Source: Rhodospirillales bacterium
GTDB lineage: Bacteria; Pseudomonadota; Alphaproteobacteria; Rhodospirillales_A; JACZKS01
Reading direction: 5' to 3'
NCBI GenBank assembly: GCA_018648445.1
Contig: JABGRG010000007.1
Span: forward strand, 8,805-72,804
Length of the DNA: 64,000 bases
Below, piece after piece: positions 51,618 to 60,666 of this stretch. Numbering within the stretch: position 1 is the stretch's first letter; each line of letters begins with the position of its first letter. A model generated the notes under the pieces. It did no database searches and was not told the DNA's origin. It saw only the letters and a list, made by a program, of their open reading frames with translations. A program made the translations under genes and the position numbers.

Positions 51618-52289
51618 CTATGCCGACAACACCCGCCCGATATGACTGCGCAGCATGGCCGCCGCACTACCGGTTTTTCCGCTGGTGACGGCGGCGAGGA
51701 TCACCGAATGGTTGGGATTGTCGGGCGGCGGCCCCTTGCGTTGCCCGACCGGACCTTCCATCAGCGAGATCAGCCGGAACCGGCGGCTTTCGTCATAAAG
51801 GCGTTCCTGGAATTGAAGCAAACGCCGCGATCCGCAAGCCCCCGACAGGGACATATGGAAGGCCTTGTGAGCGTCGTCCCACAGCAAAACCGTTTCCGGG
51901 TTCTGCGGATCGACCCGGCTTTCCGCCACCGATAGCTTGTGATAGGCGGCGACCACCTCGGCTTCCCAGTCAACGTCGCCGTTTTTCATGGACCACGTAA
52001 GGGCCAGACATTCGATTTCCTGGCGCAGGCGGGTGACGTCTTCAAGGTCGTCCTCGGTCATTGAGGCAACGCGGAAACCCCGTTGATCGACAGCCTCGAC
52101 CAACCCCTCACTGGCCAGGCTTATCAGGGCCTCGCGCAGGGAATTCGTGCTGCCCCCGTAGGACTTGCGCAAATCCTCGATCTTCAATTTGGTATCGGGC
52201 GCGAGACGGCCGACACAAATATCCAGACGCAATTGTTCGGCCAAGACGCGAACGATCGACGCCGATTTTTCAGGACCATCCAAAAACAT
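51618..52289 (-). CDS. GntR family transcriptional regulator, FCD type (paralogue of the gene at 59943)
   Basis: This 223-residue regulator has a winged helix at about 10-78 (DICVGRLAPDTKLKIEDLRK then SLREALISLASEGLVEAVDQRGFRV) and an FCD-type domain at about 88-215. The wing and FCD segments NGDVDWE, KAFHMSLSGACGS and LLQF match those of the protein encoded at 59943, so the two are paralogues. It precedes the SsuABC-like operon on the same strand and diverges from an AEC carrier gene. An operator candidate lies at 52408-52425. Confidence 0.88.
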   Translation of the reverse strand: MFLDGPEKSASIVRVLAEQLRLDICVGRLAPDTKLKIEDLRKSYGGSTNSLREALISLASEGLVEAVDQRGFRVASMTEDDLEDVTRLRQEIECLALTWSMKNGDVDWEAEVVAAYHKLSVAESRVDPQNPETVLLWDDAHKAFHMSLSGACGSRRLLQFQERLYDESRRFRLISLMEGPVGQRKGPPPDNPNHSVILAAVTSGKTGSAAAMLRSHIGRVLSA

Positions 52290-52315
52290 CTATTACCCTC
52301 AAGTTCATTATTGCT

Positions 52316-52325
52316 GGAAATTTCC
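52316..52325. promoter_or_regulatory. Perfect 10-bp palindrome near the GntR gene start
   Basis: GGAAATTTCC at 52316-52325 lies 27 bp upstream of the GntR ATG, inside a very AT-rich stretch with several T-runs. It could be part of an autoregulatory operator. Confidence 0.3.
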
Positions 52326-52407
52326 TATTTTTTCTATTTTTACGCGTTTTCACTCGAAAGGTCAATTTTTTTCGCCGTCGTTTTTTCAAGCGAAATCATA
52401 GGGTTGG

Positions 52408-52425
52408 AAAAAATCACCTATTTTT
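52408..52425. promoter_or_regulatory. Operator candidate, A/T dyad, GntR/AEC intergenic region
   Basis: AAAAAAT-CACCT-ATTTTT (52408-52425), with GG before and CC after, forms a dyad. Related sites lie at 54249, 59801 and 59901. It is in the 256-bp AT-rich divergent region between the GntR gene and the AEC carrier gene. Confidence 0.5.
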
Positions 52426-52545
52426 CCCTTCACCGGCCTTTGCCCATTCCTCCTTTTCGTGCATCGCCGGACCGAAAGTCATTTACCTGACTGGTTTCAC
52501 AGCCATAATGGCTGGAAGTCAAATGCTTACGAATTGGGAGCGGAC

Positions 52546-53460
52546 GTGATTGGAGTTCTTCTTGATGCCGTGCTGCCCATCTTTGCGGTCGCGGCTCTGG
52601 GCTTTGCCGCCGGGCGGATCGGGCTTTTCGACAACGCCATGGCGTCGATCATCAACCGGTTTGTCTTTTACCTGCCCCTTCCGGTGCTGTGTTTCAAATT
52701 GCTGGCGAACGCTCCGTTTGAGAAATTCGACTGGTTGCTGCTGAGCGGATACTTCCTTTCCGAAGTCGCCGTATATGCGCTGGGGTTTCTGGTCGCCCGC
52801 CTCGCCTTCAAATGCGGCTGGCGGGAATCGATCCTGCTGGGGATGGCCGCGGCTTTCTCCAACCATGTTCTGTTTGTGCTTCCCATCGCTCTTACCTTGT
52901 TTGGTGACGGCGTCACCCTGCCCATCGTCGCCATCATAACGGTGGACACGCTGCTGATATTCGGCGCGACCTTGCTTTTGATGGATATTCTGACGCTCGA
53001 AAAGCCGTCGGTGACGGGCCTCGTCATCAAGCTGGTAAAAAACCCGCCGGTCATGGGGATGGCATCGGGCCTCGTCTTCGGCTCGCTGGGCGTTGACCTG
53101 CCGACGGGTATCAACACTTTCCTTGATTTCGTCAGCACCACCGCCGCGCCGTGTGCACTATTTGCCATGGGCGTCGTGCTTTCCGACACGACCGGGAGCA
53201 CGCGCACAGCGCTCCCCGTCGCCATCAGTGCGTTGAAAGTTGTGGGCCATCCCCTGCTGGCTGTGGCGGTCATCGTTTTCGGGTTCGAAATCTCGCCGGA
53301 AACGGCAAGGCCCGCTCTCATGACCGCCGCAGGCCCCTGCGGCGCGATGGCCTTCGTCATGGCGCTGAACTACAACGTGAAAGTCGACGCCATCGCCCGC
53401 GCCATCCTGTTCGCCATGATCGCATCCGTCGTCACGGTAACCCTCATGGCCGCGTACTGA
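52546..53460 (+). CDS. AEC family transporter (auxin efflux carrier fold)
   Basis: This 304-residue membrane protein has about ten helices arranged as two halves, as in the AEC/BART family. It includes [31 protein letters not shown] in the first half and [24 protein letters not shown] near the end. GTG at 52546 is preceded by GGGAG. The frame opens to 52459 but that part is not membrane-like. Members carry malate, malonate or other acids. The substrate is unknown. An SDR gene follows. Confidence 0.85.
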   Translation: MIGVLLDAVLPIFAVAALGFAAGRIGLFDNAMASIINRFVFYLPLPVLCFKLLANAPFEKFDWLLLSGYFLSEVAVYALGFLVARLAFKCGWRESILLGMAAAFSNHVLFVLPIALTLFGDGVTLPIVAIITVDTLLIFGATLLLMDILTLEKPSVTGLVIKLVKNPPVMGMASGLVFGSLGVDLPTGINTFLDFVSTTAAPCALFAMGVVLSDTTGSTRTALPVAISALKVVGHPLLAVAVIVFGFEISPETARPALMTAAGPCGAMAFVMALNYNVKVDAIARAILFAMIASVVTVTLMAAY

Positions 53461-53491
53461 ATCATATTTAACCGATAAGGAACCTGCACTT

Positions 53492-54250
53492 ATGAACACA
53501 TTGTCCAAAAATGCCATCGTCACCGGAGCGGGATCTGGCATCGGCCGGGCGAGCGCATTGGCCATGTTGCGCGCGGGCTATTCCGTCGCCCTGGTCGGAC
53601 GCCGGGCCGAGCTACTGGAGGAAACCAGGGAATTGGCCGACGATGCAGGGGAGCGGGCTTTGGTCCTGGCGGCCGACATCACCGATCCGGCGGCCGTTGA
53701 CAAACTGTTTGCCGAGGTCAAGACGGCCTTCGGGCGGCTTGATGTTTTATTCAATAATGCGGGGCTCAACGTGCCGGGCGTAAAATTTGCCGATCTGACC
53801 TATGAGCAATGGCGCAGTGTCATCGACATTAACCTGACGGGTTCGTTCCTTTGTGCGCAGGGGGCTTTTCGGCAGATGAAGGCTCAAGACCCCATGGGCG
53901 GGCGGATCATCAACAACGGATCCATTTCGGCCCATGCGCCGCGGCCAAACTCGGCCCCCTATACGTCATCCAAGCATGCCATCACCGGGCTGACGCGCAC
54001 CCTTTCGCTGGATGGCCGCGCTTTCGACATCGTGTGCAGCCAAATCGATATCGGCAACGCCGTAACACCGCTGGCGGCACGCCTGTCCAAAGGGGTTTTG
54101 CAGGCCGATGGGCGAACCATTGCCGAGCCGATGATTGATGTGGAACACGTCGCGAATTCGGTCATGCACATGGCCGAGTTGCCGCTGGACGTCAATATTC
54201 AGTTCATGACCGTCATGGCCACCAAAATGCCGTTCATCGGGCGCGCCTAA
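53492..54250 (+). CDS. Short-chain dehydrogenase/reductase
   Basis: This 252-residue classical SDR shows [11 protein letters not shown] (cofactor site), NNAG, the catalytic Ser in [11 protein letters not shown] and the catalytic pair YTSSKHA. The R in VGRRAEL after beta-2 suggests NADP. AAGGA is upstream of the ATG. It sits between the AEC carrier and the TAXI-TRAP operon. It probably acts on the imported compound of one of them. Confidence 0.9.
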   Translation: MNTLSKNAIVTGAGSGIGRASALAMLRAGYSVALVGRRAELLEETRELADDAGERALVLAADITDPAAVDKLFAEVKTAFGRLDVLFNNAGLNVPGVKFADLTYEQWRSVIDINLTGSFLCAQGAFRQMKAQDPMGGRIINNGSISAHAPRPNSAPYTSSKHAITGLTRTLSLDGRAFDIVCSQIDIGNAVTPLAARLSKGVLQADGRTIAEPMIDVEHVANSVMHMAELPLDVNIQFMTVMATKMPFIGRA

Positions 54251-54263
54251 AAAATCGATATTA
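54249..54263. promoter_or_regulatory. Operator candidate upstream of the TAXI-TRAP operon
   Basis: AAAAAATCGATATTA at 54249-54263 is identical over 15 bp to the site at 59901-59915 near the GntR start. It begins inside the last two bases of the SDR gene and lies 104 bp upstream of the TAXI receptor start. Confidence 0.5.
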
Positions 54264-54366
54264 AGAAAGTTACACAAAGAATTTACATATTTTTTTGCCG
54301 GGACTATTATTTCGGCGAAGGAAGACGGTCGTCGATTCAACGGTGAAATATGTGAGGGAGGAAATC

Positions 54367-55302
54367 GTGAGCACTTATAAATCTAAATTCGCAACCTTGG
54401 GCGTTGCGCTGGGTCTTATCGTTTCATCGGCAGCTGCAAGCGCCGAGGAACTTCGCATCGGAACGGCCAGCCAGGGCGGTGCGTTCTATCCGGTCGGTCA
54501 GGCCATTTCCAATCTGGTTAACAAGTACGCCGACGGAATTACCATGGTTCCGGTGGTCACCCAGGGTTCGGTTCAGAATCCGCGTTTGGTGAACAAGGGC
54601 GAAGTAGACATCGGCATCACCAACAATAATCTGTCGGTTTTGGCTAACAAGGGCGCCGCCATGTACGCGAAAAGCGGCAAGATGGACCTGCAGGCCGTTG
54701 GGTCCTTGCACTTCTCCATCCTGCACATGATGACCCTGAAAAGCTCGTCGGTTAACACCATCGCCGATCTCAAGGGCAAGCGCGTGGCGGTCGGTCCGGC
54801 CGGTGGCGGAACCATCCCGTTCCTGAAACAGGTTCTGGGTCTGGCGGGTCTGACCATTGACGACATTACGCCCAGCTTCCTGTCCTATGCCGATGGTTTC
54901 AGCCAGTTGGCGGACGGCAATGTGGACGCCTCCTTCGCCCTTTCCGGTTATCCGGCGGGTGCGGTGACGCAGGCCCAGGTGACCAAGGACCTTAAATTCA
55001 TCAAGCTCGGCGAAGGCAAGATGGGAGAAGCCCTTGCCAAGTACACGAACTACAACGAGGTCGTTGTGCCGATGGATGTTTACAACACGGCCGAGGAAGG
55101 ACGTGTGCTGGGCGTCAACAATATGCTGATGGTCAAAAGCTCCATGGACGCGGACAAGGTTTATGCGATCACCAAGGCGATCTACGACCACATGGACGAG
55201 TTCAAGGCCAACAACGCCCACGCCAAGCAGATTGTGCCGGCCAATTCCTTGAAGCTGAAAATCCCCATGCATCCGGGAGCGGCGCGCTATTTCAAGAAAT
55301 AG
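54367..55302 (+). CDS. TRAP transporter solute-binding protein, TAXI family
   Basis: This 311-residue periplasmic receptor of the TAXI class has a signal peptide (about 1-25). The TASQGGAFYPVGQAISNLVNK segment is typical of TAXI receptors (about 31-50), as is NPRLVNKGEVDIGITNNN. The GTG start at 54367 has GGGAGGAAATC just upstream. The frame to 54295 adds a basic leader that is not a signal. A terminator-like hairpin follows, then the fused permease. Confidence 0.9.
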   Translation: MSTYKSKFATLGVALGLIVSSAAASAEELRIGTASQGGAFYPVGQAISNLVNKYADGITMVPVVTQGSVQNPRLVNKGEVDIGITNNNLSVLANKGAAMYAKSGKMDLQAVGSLHFSILHMMTLKSSSVNTIADLKGKRVAVGPAGGGTIPFLKQVLGLAGLTIDDITPSFLSYADGFSQLADGNVDASFALSGYPAGAVTQAQVTKDLKFIKLGEGKMGEALAKYTNYNEVVVPMDVYNTAEEGRVLGVNNMLMVKSSMDADKVYAITKAIYDHMDEFKANNAHAKQIVPANSLKLKIPMHPGAARYFKK

Positions 55303-55332
55303 AGTCTGCGCTTTAGAAAATACCTTACACTG

Positions 55333-55365
55333 GCAAGGCCTCGTCACGGGGCCTTGCTTTCTTTT
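55333..55365 (+). terminator. Intrinsic terminator-like hairpin between TAXI receptor and permease genes
   Basis: GCAAGGCC (55333-55340) pairs with GGCCTTGC (55350-55357) around a 9-nt loop, followed directly by TTTCTTTT. It lies inside the operon and likely gives partial termination, raising receptor over permease. Confidence 0.75.
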
Positions 55366-55385
55366 ACAGGTAGTGGTCTCGCCGA

Positions 55386-57251
55386 ATGCACGACAAAATT
55401 AATGTGATCCTGGACAAGTTGGTGTCGGCGATTGCCTTCACCATCGGCTCCTTCCATTTGCTGAATGTCTCAGGCCTGTTCGTGCTTTCGACACCCGATG
55501 TGCGCATCTTTCATCTGATGATGATGATGGCGATCCTGTTTATGACCAAGCCCACCCTAAAACGCCTTCAGGGAAATTTCTATGATCGCATAACAAGCCT
55601 GATTTTGGTCGTCGCCGCGCTTGCCAGCAGTGTTTATCTGCTGACCCGGTGGAAGGATATCGCCATGAGCGGTGGCGAGACCGTGGCGCTGGACGCCTGG
55701 GTCGGTCTGCTGGTTCTGGTGCTGGTTCTGGAAGGGGCACGGCGCGGCGTCGGGCTGGCGCTGGCTCTGATTTGTCTGGTTTTTTTCACTTATCCCTTTT
55801 ACAGCGCCTACCTGCCCGGTGTCCTTGAGGGCCGGGGGTATTCGCCGTTGCGTCTGTCCGAAATGCTGACCACGACCAGCCAGGGGCTTTACGGCATCCC
55901 CATTGGCGTGTCGGCCACCTACATTGTTTTGTTTACCATCTATGGAGCCTTCCTTTCCGAGTTTGGGGCCGGTGATTTTTTCTTCACGCTATCCAACCGG
56001 ATCACCCGGGGCACCCGCGCGGCGGGCGCGAAAACGGCGGTTCTGTTCTCGACCCTGCTGGGCATGATATCGGGCTCCGCGGCGGGCAACGTGGCGGTCA
56101 CGGGAACCCTGACCATCCCCATGATGAAGCGCGAGGGCTACAAAAGCCACCAGGCCGGAGCCATCGAGGCGGTGGTCTCCACTGGTGGCCAGATCATGCC
56201 GCCGGTCATGGGGGCAGCCGCCTTCATCATGGCCGAGATCGTCGGCACGCCCTACACCAACATTATGAAGGTGGGGCTGTTTCCGGCGTTGCTGTTCTTT
56301 GCCTCGATTTTCTTCGTCGTTCATATGCAAGCGGTGAAAAGCGATATTACCTCGGCACCGTATGTGGATGACGGCCAGCCCCTGTGGATGGTGTTGTTAA
56401 AAGGCGGGCAGTACATCATCCCGTTCGTGACCCTGGTCGGGCTGATGATCTACGGCTATTCGCCGTTCAAGGCGTCGTTCATGTCCATCCTTTTGCTGCT
56501 TGGCTGTGACATCATTTGGAAGCGCCGACTCGATCTCGAGTTTTTCCAAAAGTCCGCACGCGCCATTACCCACGGCGCCAAAAGCGTCGTTCCCATCGCA
56601 GTGGCCTGCGCGGCAGCCGGCATCATTGCCGGTACGCTGGGCATGACCGGGCTGGGCTCCAAGATTTCCGGCCTCATCCTCACCACATCGGGCGGAATTC
56701 CGGTTTTTGCGCTGGTGTTGACCATGATCGTGGCGATCATCCTCGGCATGGGGCTGCCGACCACCGCCGCCTATCTGATTCTGGCCACCGTGGTCGCCCC
56801 CGCCTTGGCCGAAGTGGGCGTGCCGTTGCTGACGGCCCATATGTTCGTCTTCTTCTATGGCTGCGTTTCAACGATCACGCCGCCGGTGGCGCTGGCCTCC
56901 TACGTGGCTGCGGGCATAGCGGGCGCGGACATCAACAAAGTCGGCTGGACCGCGTTTGCCTACGGCATCACCAGCTACATCCTGCCGTTCATGTTCTTTT
57001 TCGGTCCGGGATTGATGCTTCAAGGCGAGGTGGTCGACATCGTTCTGGCCATCGCCAGCGGATTCGTCGGCGTCTTCTGTATCTCCGCTTTCGTCATTGG
57101 TTGTCTGAAATACGAATTGGAAATATGGCAACGCGGCATAATGGCGGTTGCCGGTATTTCACTGCTGCATCAGGGGTTACCGACCGATTTGGTCGGTCTG
57201 GGATTGTTGGCGCTGATCGTCGTCATTGATCGGCGAAAGACAAAGTCTTGA
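55386..57251 (+). CDS. TRAP transporter fused permease (DctQ-DctM, TAXI type)
   Basis: This 621-residue permease joins a DctQ-like N-terminal part (helices to about residue 150) to a DctM-like part. The segment MISGSAAGNVAVTGTLTIP (about 220-238) and the GMGLPTTAAYLILATVVAP segment match the TAXI-linked fused permease family. About 16 helices can be seen. It works with the TAXI receptor encoded just upstream. Confidence 0.92.
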   Translation: MHDKINVILDKLVSAIAFTIGSFHLLNVSGLFVLSTPDVRIFHLMMMMAILFMTKPTLKRLQGNFYDRITSLILVVAALASSVYLLTRWKDIAMSGGETVALDAWVGLLVLVLVLEGARRGVGLALALICLVFFTYPFYSAYLPGVLEGRGYSPLRLSEMLTTTSQGLYGIPIGVSATYIVLFTIYGAFLSEFGAGDFFFTLSNRITRGTRAAGAKTAVLFSTLLGMISGSAAGNVAVTGTLTIPMMKREGYKSHQAGAIEAVVSTGGQIMPPVMGAAAFIMAEIVGTPYTNIMKVGLFPALLFFASIFFVVHMQAVKSDITSAPYVDDGQPLWMVLLKGGQYIIPFVTLVGLMIYGYSPFKASFMSILLLLGCDIIWKRRLDLEFFQKSARAITHGAKSVVPIAVACAAAGIIAGTLGMTGLGSKISGLILTTSGGIPVFALVLTMIVAIILGMGLPTTAAYLILATVVAPALAEVGVPLLTAHMFVFFYGCVSTITPPVALASYVAAGIAGADINKVGWTAFAYGITSYILPFMFFFGPGLMLQGEVVDIVLAIASGFVGVFCISAFVIGCLKYELEIWQRGIMAVAGISLLHQGLPTDLVGLGLLALIVVIDRRKTKS

Positions 57252-57267
57252 AAGAAGGAAAAAGTTA

Positions 57268-57801
57268 ATGGGACGGAAAATCAGACGCGTGGTCACCGGC
57301 CATGATGAAAACGGCAAGGCCATCGTTATCATGGATGACATCGCGACCTGCACTTTGGAACGGCCCGCGCGGCCGGGTGTTACGCTGACCAACCTGTGGC
57401 AGACCGACAAGGTCCCCATGCAGCCGGAACGCCAGGACGATCCCATCGAAGGGCCGCTCATTCTTCATCCGCCGAAAAACGGCTCCATCTTCCGCGTCGT
57501 CCAGTTCGACCCCGAGGACCCGGAAGTGCTGGCCAAACTCGACGGCAAGGCGGCGTTCTCGGAAATGGGCGCGGGCGCCAATATCGTCGAAGGCGCGCGT
57601 CACCCGTTCATGCACCGCACCGATTCCGTCGACTACTCGGTGGTGCTGACCGGCGAGATCTACATGATGATGGACGAAGAGGAATTCCTGCTGAAAGCGG
57701 GCGACACGGTAATTCAGCAAGGCACCAACCACGCGTGGTCGAACCGTGGCACCGAACCGTGCCTGATCGCCTTCGTCCTCAACGACGTCGTCGCCGACTA
57801 G
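57268..57801 (+). CDS. Cupin domain protein
   Basis: This 177-residue protein has a single cupin barrel at about 95-170. The metal-ligand segments read HRTDSVDYSVVLTGEI and GTNHAWSNRG, with His and Asp/Glu in place of the full ligand set, so metal binding is possible. ATG 57268 has AAGGA upstream. The gene follows the fused permease by 16 bp, so it is probably in the TAXI operon. It could be a small lyase, isomerase or dioxygenase on the imported compound. Confidence 0.82.
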   Translation: MGRKIRRVVTGHDENGKAIVIMDDIATCTLERPARPGVTLTNLWQTDKVPMQPERQDDPIEGPLILHPPKNGSIFRVVQFDPEDPEVLAKLDGKAAFSEMGAGANIVEGARHPFMHRTDSVDYSVVLTGEIYMMMDEEEFLLKAGDTVIQQGTNHAWSNRGTEPCLIAFVLNDVVAD

Positions 57802-57831
57802 GTCATGTTCTCATAAACGGAAGTTCATACA

Positions 57832-58467
57832 TTGTTTGTCTACGACGTTGCACACTGGTCAACATTTTTTGTGGCGGCATTTCTTTTGAACCTGTCGCCC
57901 GGACCAGACATCGCATTTATTCTTGGTCATACCGTTAAAGGCGGGGCGAAGGCAGGAACGGCAGCAATGCTCGGTATCTGGACAGGTGCGTTTGGACATG
58001 TGGTTCTAGCTGTCTCAGGGCTATCAGCTATCGTAGCGGCTTCTGCAATCGCGTTCTCCGCAGTCAAATGGATTGGCGTAGCCTATCTTGTATGGATCGG
58101 AATAGCGGCGATCCGATCGTCTGGTGCGTCTCTTATGCCAAAAGTCCTGCCTGCCCAAAAAGGGAATTGGACTATCTTCCGGCAGGGCGTCTTGATTGAC
58201 TTGCTCAATCCCAAAGTGGCCATCTTCTTCCTAGCTTTCCTTCCACAATTCACTTCGCCGGGAGCGGGGCCGATCTGGGCGCAATTGTTTTTGCATGGCA
58301 CACTGATAATTGTCGTAGCGGCTGTTATTGAGCCTCCACTCGTTATGCTTGGTGGGCGTTTAACAGCCAAACTTCGAGACAGCCCACGGGTGGCGGTATG
58401 GCTTGATCGAACTTTGGGAACACTATTAATCGGGCTTGCTGCACGTCTCGCATATCTCGAACGCTAA
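57832..58467 (+). CDS. LysE/RhtB family exporter
   Basis: This 211-residue membrane protein has about six helices. The family signature LLNLSPGPDIAFILGHTVKGG is near 18-38, and the second is GVLIDLLNPKVAIFFLAFLPQF. The start is a TTG with no strong ribosome site. The coding sequence uses more A/T-ending codons than its neighbours, which hints at a different history. It may export an amino acid or other small molecule. The gap to the next gene is 40 bp, converging. Confidence 0.85.
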   Translation: MFVYDVAHWSTFFVAAFLLNLSPGPDIAFILGHTVKGGAKAGTAAMLGIWTGAFGHVVLAVSGLSAIVAASAIAFSAVKWIGVAYLVWIGIAAIRSSGASLMPKVLPAQKGNWTIFRQGVLIDLLNPKVAIFFLAFLPQFTSPGAGPIWAQLFLHGTLIIVVAAVIEPPLVMLGGRLTAKLRDSPRVAVWLDRTLGTLLIGLAARLAYLER

Positions 58468-58507
58468 GCGACATCGGCATGACCGGAATGGGTCACAAGA
58501 CCTGGAG

Positions 58508-59719
58508 CTATTTCTGTCTAATTTCGTTGACGATGGCACGGAACTCGTCATCCGTCAGAATGTCGCGCTTGGCGATGCCTGCCTGTTTGACACCGTCCAG
58601 CATGTCGGCCAATTGTTCGTCGGACGCTTCGCCCATGCCCAGTTCACCCAGCTTGTAGATGATCGAGGCCTTGCCGCTTTTCTTGCCGAGAACGACTTCG
58701 CCGACGCGCCCCGTCAAGGCCGGGTGGGTTCCGAACATCACCATGGGATCGTGCATGACGTAGTTGATGCCGATGCCGGACTCGCGGGTGAAATTGCTGG
58801 CCCCCAGAACCGGTTTGTTGCGGGCGATGGGAACGTTGGCGCAACGGGCCACGATCTCGCCCAATTCGGGCAGCAGCTCCAGCTTATAGGGCGTGTCGTA
58901 GCCATAAAGCAGGTGAAGGCCCAAAATCAGTTCTTCAAGCGCGGCGTTGCCGGTGCGCTCGCCCAAGCCGTTGGCGCAGCTATGCACCACCTCGGCGCCC
59001 GCCGTCACCGCGGCCAGTTCGGTTCCGACACCCATGCCGAAATCGTTGTGGGTATGAATTTCAATGGGCAGACCGGTCATTTCCTTGGTCCAGCGCACCA
59101 TGTACTTGATGGCCTCGGGGGTCGCGCAGCCCATGGTGTCAACGACGCCGATGGCATCCGGCGGCGACTGGTCCATGATCCCCTTGCAAAGGTTCTCGAA
59201 ATCGCTGGGACGGGCCCGCGTGGTGTCGTAGGGGAAGTAGACCACATACAGCCCCTGCTCGCGCGCGTAGTTGATGACGTCGGCGCTTTTTTTCAGAACG
59301 TCTTCCCACGTCCATTTGAACTGGGTTTTGATTTTCGGATAGCCAATGGGAACTTCGAGAATGACACCGTGTGCGCCGCATTTCACCGCCATGTCGATAT
59401 CGGCGCGCATGGCGCGTGCGAAGGTGTAGATGCGGGCATTCAGGCCAAGTTTGCAAATCTCCGTGATCGCGGTCTCGTCCTGCGGCGAAACCGCGGGCAT
59501 TCCGGCTTCGATCCGTTCAATGCCGACGGCGTCCAGTTTGGTCGCGATCTCGATTTTGTCATCAACGGAAAAAACCACGCCCGGCGTCTGCTCGCCGTCG
59601 CGCAGGGTCGCGTCGTGAATCTGGACCTGCGGCGGGAGTTCAAGCGCATTTAGCACTTCGGGGACGAAGTTATACGGGCTGACCCACCATTTGCCGTCCT
59701 CGAAATAATTGTCGCGCAT
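58508..59719 (-). CDS. HMGL-like enzyme of the isopropylmalate/homocitrate synthase family
   Basis: This 403-residue TIM-barrel enzyme of the DRE-TIM superfamily shows the catalytic HDATLRDGEQTPGV (about 35-48), the metal ligands in EIHTHNDFGMGVG (about 222-234) and the GLGERTGNAALEEL segment. The likely reaction is a Claisen-type condensation of a 2-oxoacid with acetyl-CoA, or the reverse lyase step. Homocitrate, citramalate and isopropylmalate are all possible. No leucine-synthesis neighbours occur, and the gene is divergent from a GntR gene, so a catabolic or specialised role is more likely. Confidence 0.85.
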   Translation of the reverse strand: MRDNYFEDGKWWVSPYNFVPEVLNALELPPQVQIHDATLRDGEQTPGVVFSVDDKIEIATKLDAVGIERIEAGMPAVSPQDETAITEICKLGLNARIYTFARAMRADIDMAVKCGAHGVILEVPIGYPKIKTQFKWTWEDVLKKSADVINYAREQGLYVVYFPYDTTRARPSDFENLCKGIMDQSPPDAIGVVDTMGCATPEAIKYMVRWTKEMTGLPIEIHTHNDFGMGVGTELAAVTAGAEVVHSCANGLGERTGNAALEELILGLHLLYGYDTPYKLELLPELGEIVARCANVPIARNKPVLGASNFTRESGIGINYVMHDPMVMFGTHPALTGRVGEVVLGKKSGKASIIYKLGELGMGEASDEQLADMLDGVKQAGIAKRDILTDDEFRAIVNEIRQK

Positions 59720-59800
59720 ATGATTTCTCCTTGGCTTGACCGAAAATCCGATCTACGAATTGCAACGGACCGATGCCCCCGATTTCTAAACCCATGAAGG

Positions 59801-59818
59801 AAAAAATCAATATTTTTT
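59801..59818. promoter_or_regulatory. Operator candidate in the HMGL/GntR intergenic region, first copy
   Basis: AAAAAAT-CAAT-ATTTTTT (59801-59818) is a perfect dyad with a 4-bp spacer. It is the best example of the motif found also at 52408, 54249 and 59901. It lies about 82 bp upstream of the HMGL-like gene start. Confidence 0.5.
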
Positions 59819-59900
59819 GACATTTTTTTTCGTCGATTATTCCTGTTTTTCCCGCATTTACTGGGGTCTGGTGGCTGTTTTTGATTGTGGCAAGGACGTT

Positions 59901-59918
59901 AAAAAATCGATATTATTT
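59901..59918. promoter_or_regulatory. Operator candidate in the HMGL/GntR intergenic region, second copy
   Basis: AAAAAAT-CGAT-ATTATTT (59901-59918) has arms that match at six of seven positions. Its first 15 bp are identical to the site at 54249. It lies 25 bp before the GntR ATG, where binding would give autorepression. Confidence 0.5.
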
Positions 59919-59942
59919 ACCTCTTTCCCAACTTGGGTGACC

Positions 59943-60635
59943 ATGGTGAATACGAAAAAGATACCCAACGACAGCGAAGGGAACGGTTCGGAATCGATGA
60001 CCAGCCGGATCTATTCCCGGATGCGCGCCGACATCATTTCCGGGCAACTGGAACCGGCCAGGAAATTGAAGATCGCCGAGTTGCGCCGTCGTTACGAGGC
60101 GGGTGCCAGCCCGATCCGCGAAGCCCTGAGCCTTCTGACATCGGACAACCTTGTCGAGCGGCTGGACCAACGCGGCTTTCGCGTGGTGGAAGCCAGCGCC
60201 AAGGAATTCGAAGAGCTATTGCGCACCCGAACCTGGCTTGAGGAAACCGCCATCCGAAAGTCCATCGAAAACGGCGATACCACGTGGGAGGAGCAAATCA
60301 TCCTCGCCGCATACCGGCTTTCGCGGGTGCCGCGTTTCGAAGACAACGGTCAGTTCGTCGCCAACCCGGAATGGGAGGTGCGCCACAAGCACTTTCACAT
60401 GGCGCTTCTGGCCGCCTGCGGATCATCTATTTTGTTGAAATTCTGTGATCAGCTTTTTGATCAGAACACGCGCTACAGGCATCTTTCCGCGCCTTCGGCC
60501 TATCCGTCCCGCGACATCAACGCCGAACACGGCGCAATCTGCGATGCCGTACTCGCCCGTAATGCTGATGTGGCCGTTGAACTCCTTGTCGAGCACTACC
60601 AGCGCACGAGTGTGTTTCTGGCGCGGACGGCATAG
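59943..60635 (+). CDS. GntR family transcriptional regulator, FCD type (paralogue of the gene at 51618)
   Basis: This 230-residue regulator has the winged helix at about 18-85 (IISGQLEPARKLKIAELRRRY, SPIREALSLLTSDNLVERLDQRGFRV) and a helical FCD domain at about 95-220 (HKHFHMALLAACGS). Many residues match the protein encoded at 51618. The ATG at 59943 is preferred. The frame opens to 59817 but the added residues are AT-rich and not family-like. It likely controls the divergent HMGL-like gene and perhaps the TAXI operon through the shared A/T dyads. Confidence 0.87.
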   Translation: MVNTKKIPNDSEGNGSESMTSRIYSRMRADIISGQLEPARKLKIAELRRRYEAGASPIREALSLLTSDNLVERLDQRGFRVVEASAKEFEELLRTRTWLEETAIRKSIENGDTTWEEQIILAAYRLSRVPRFEDNGQFVANPEWEVRHKHFHMALLAACGSSILLKFCDQLFDQNTRYRHLSAPSAYPSRDINAEHGAICDAVLARNADVAVELLVEHYQRTSVFLARTA

Positions 60636-60666
60636 TTTTCATTTTTTCGACCGGGAAGGTTGTTTA

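Noticed and set aside
58436..59653. 405-residue plus-strand frame opposite the HMGL-like gene
   Set aside because: The minus strand carries DRE-TIM motifs. This is a shadow.
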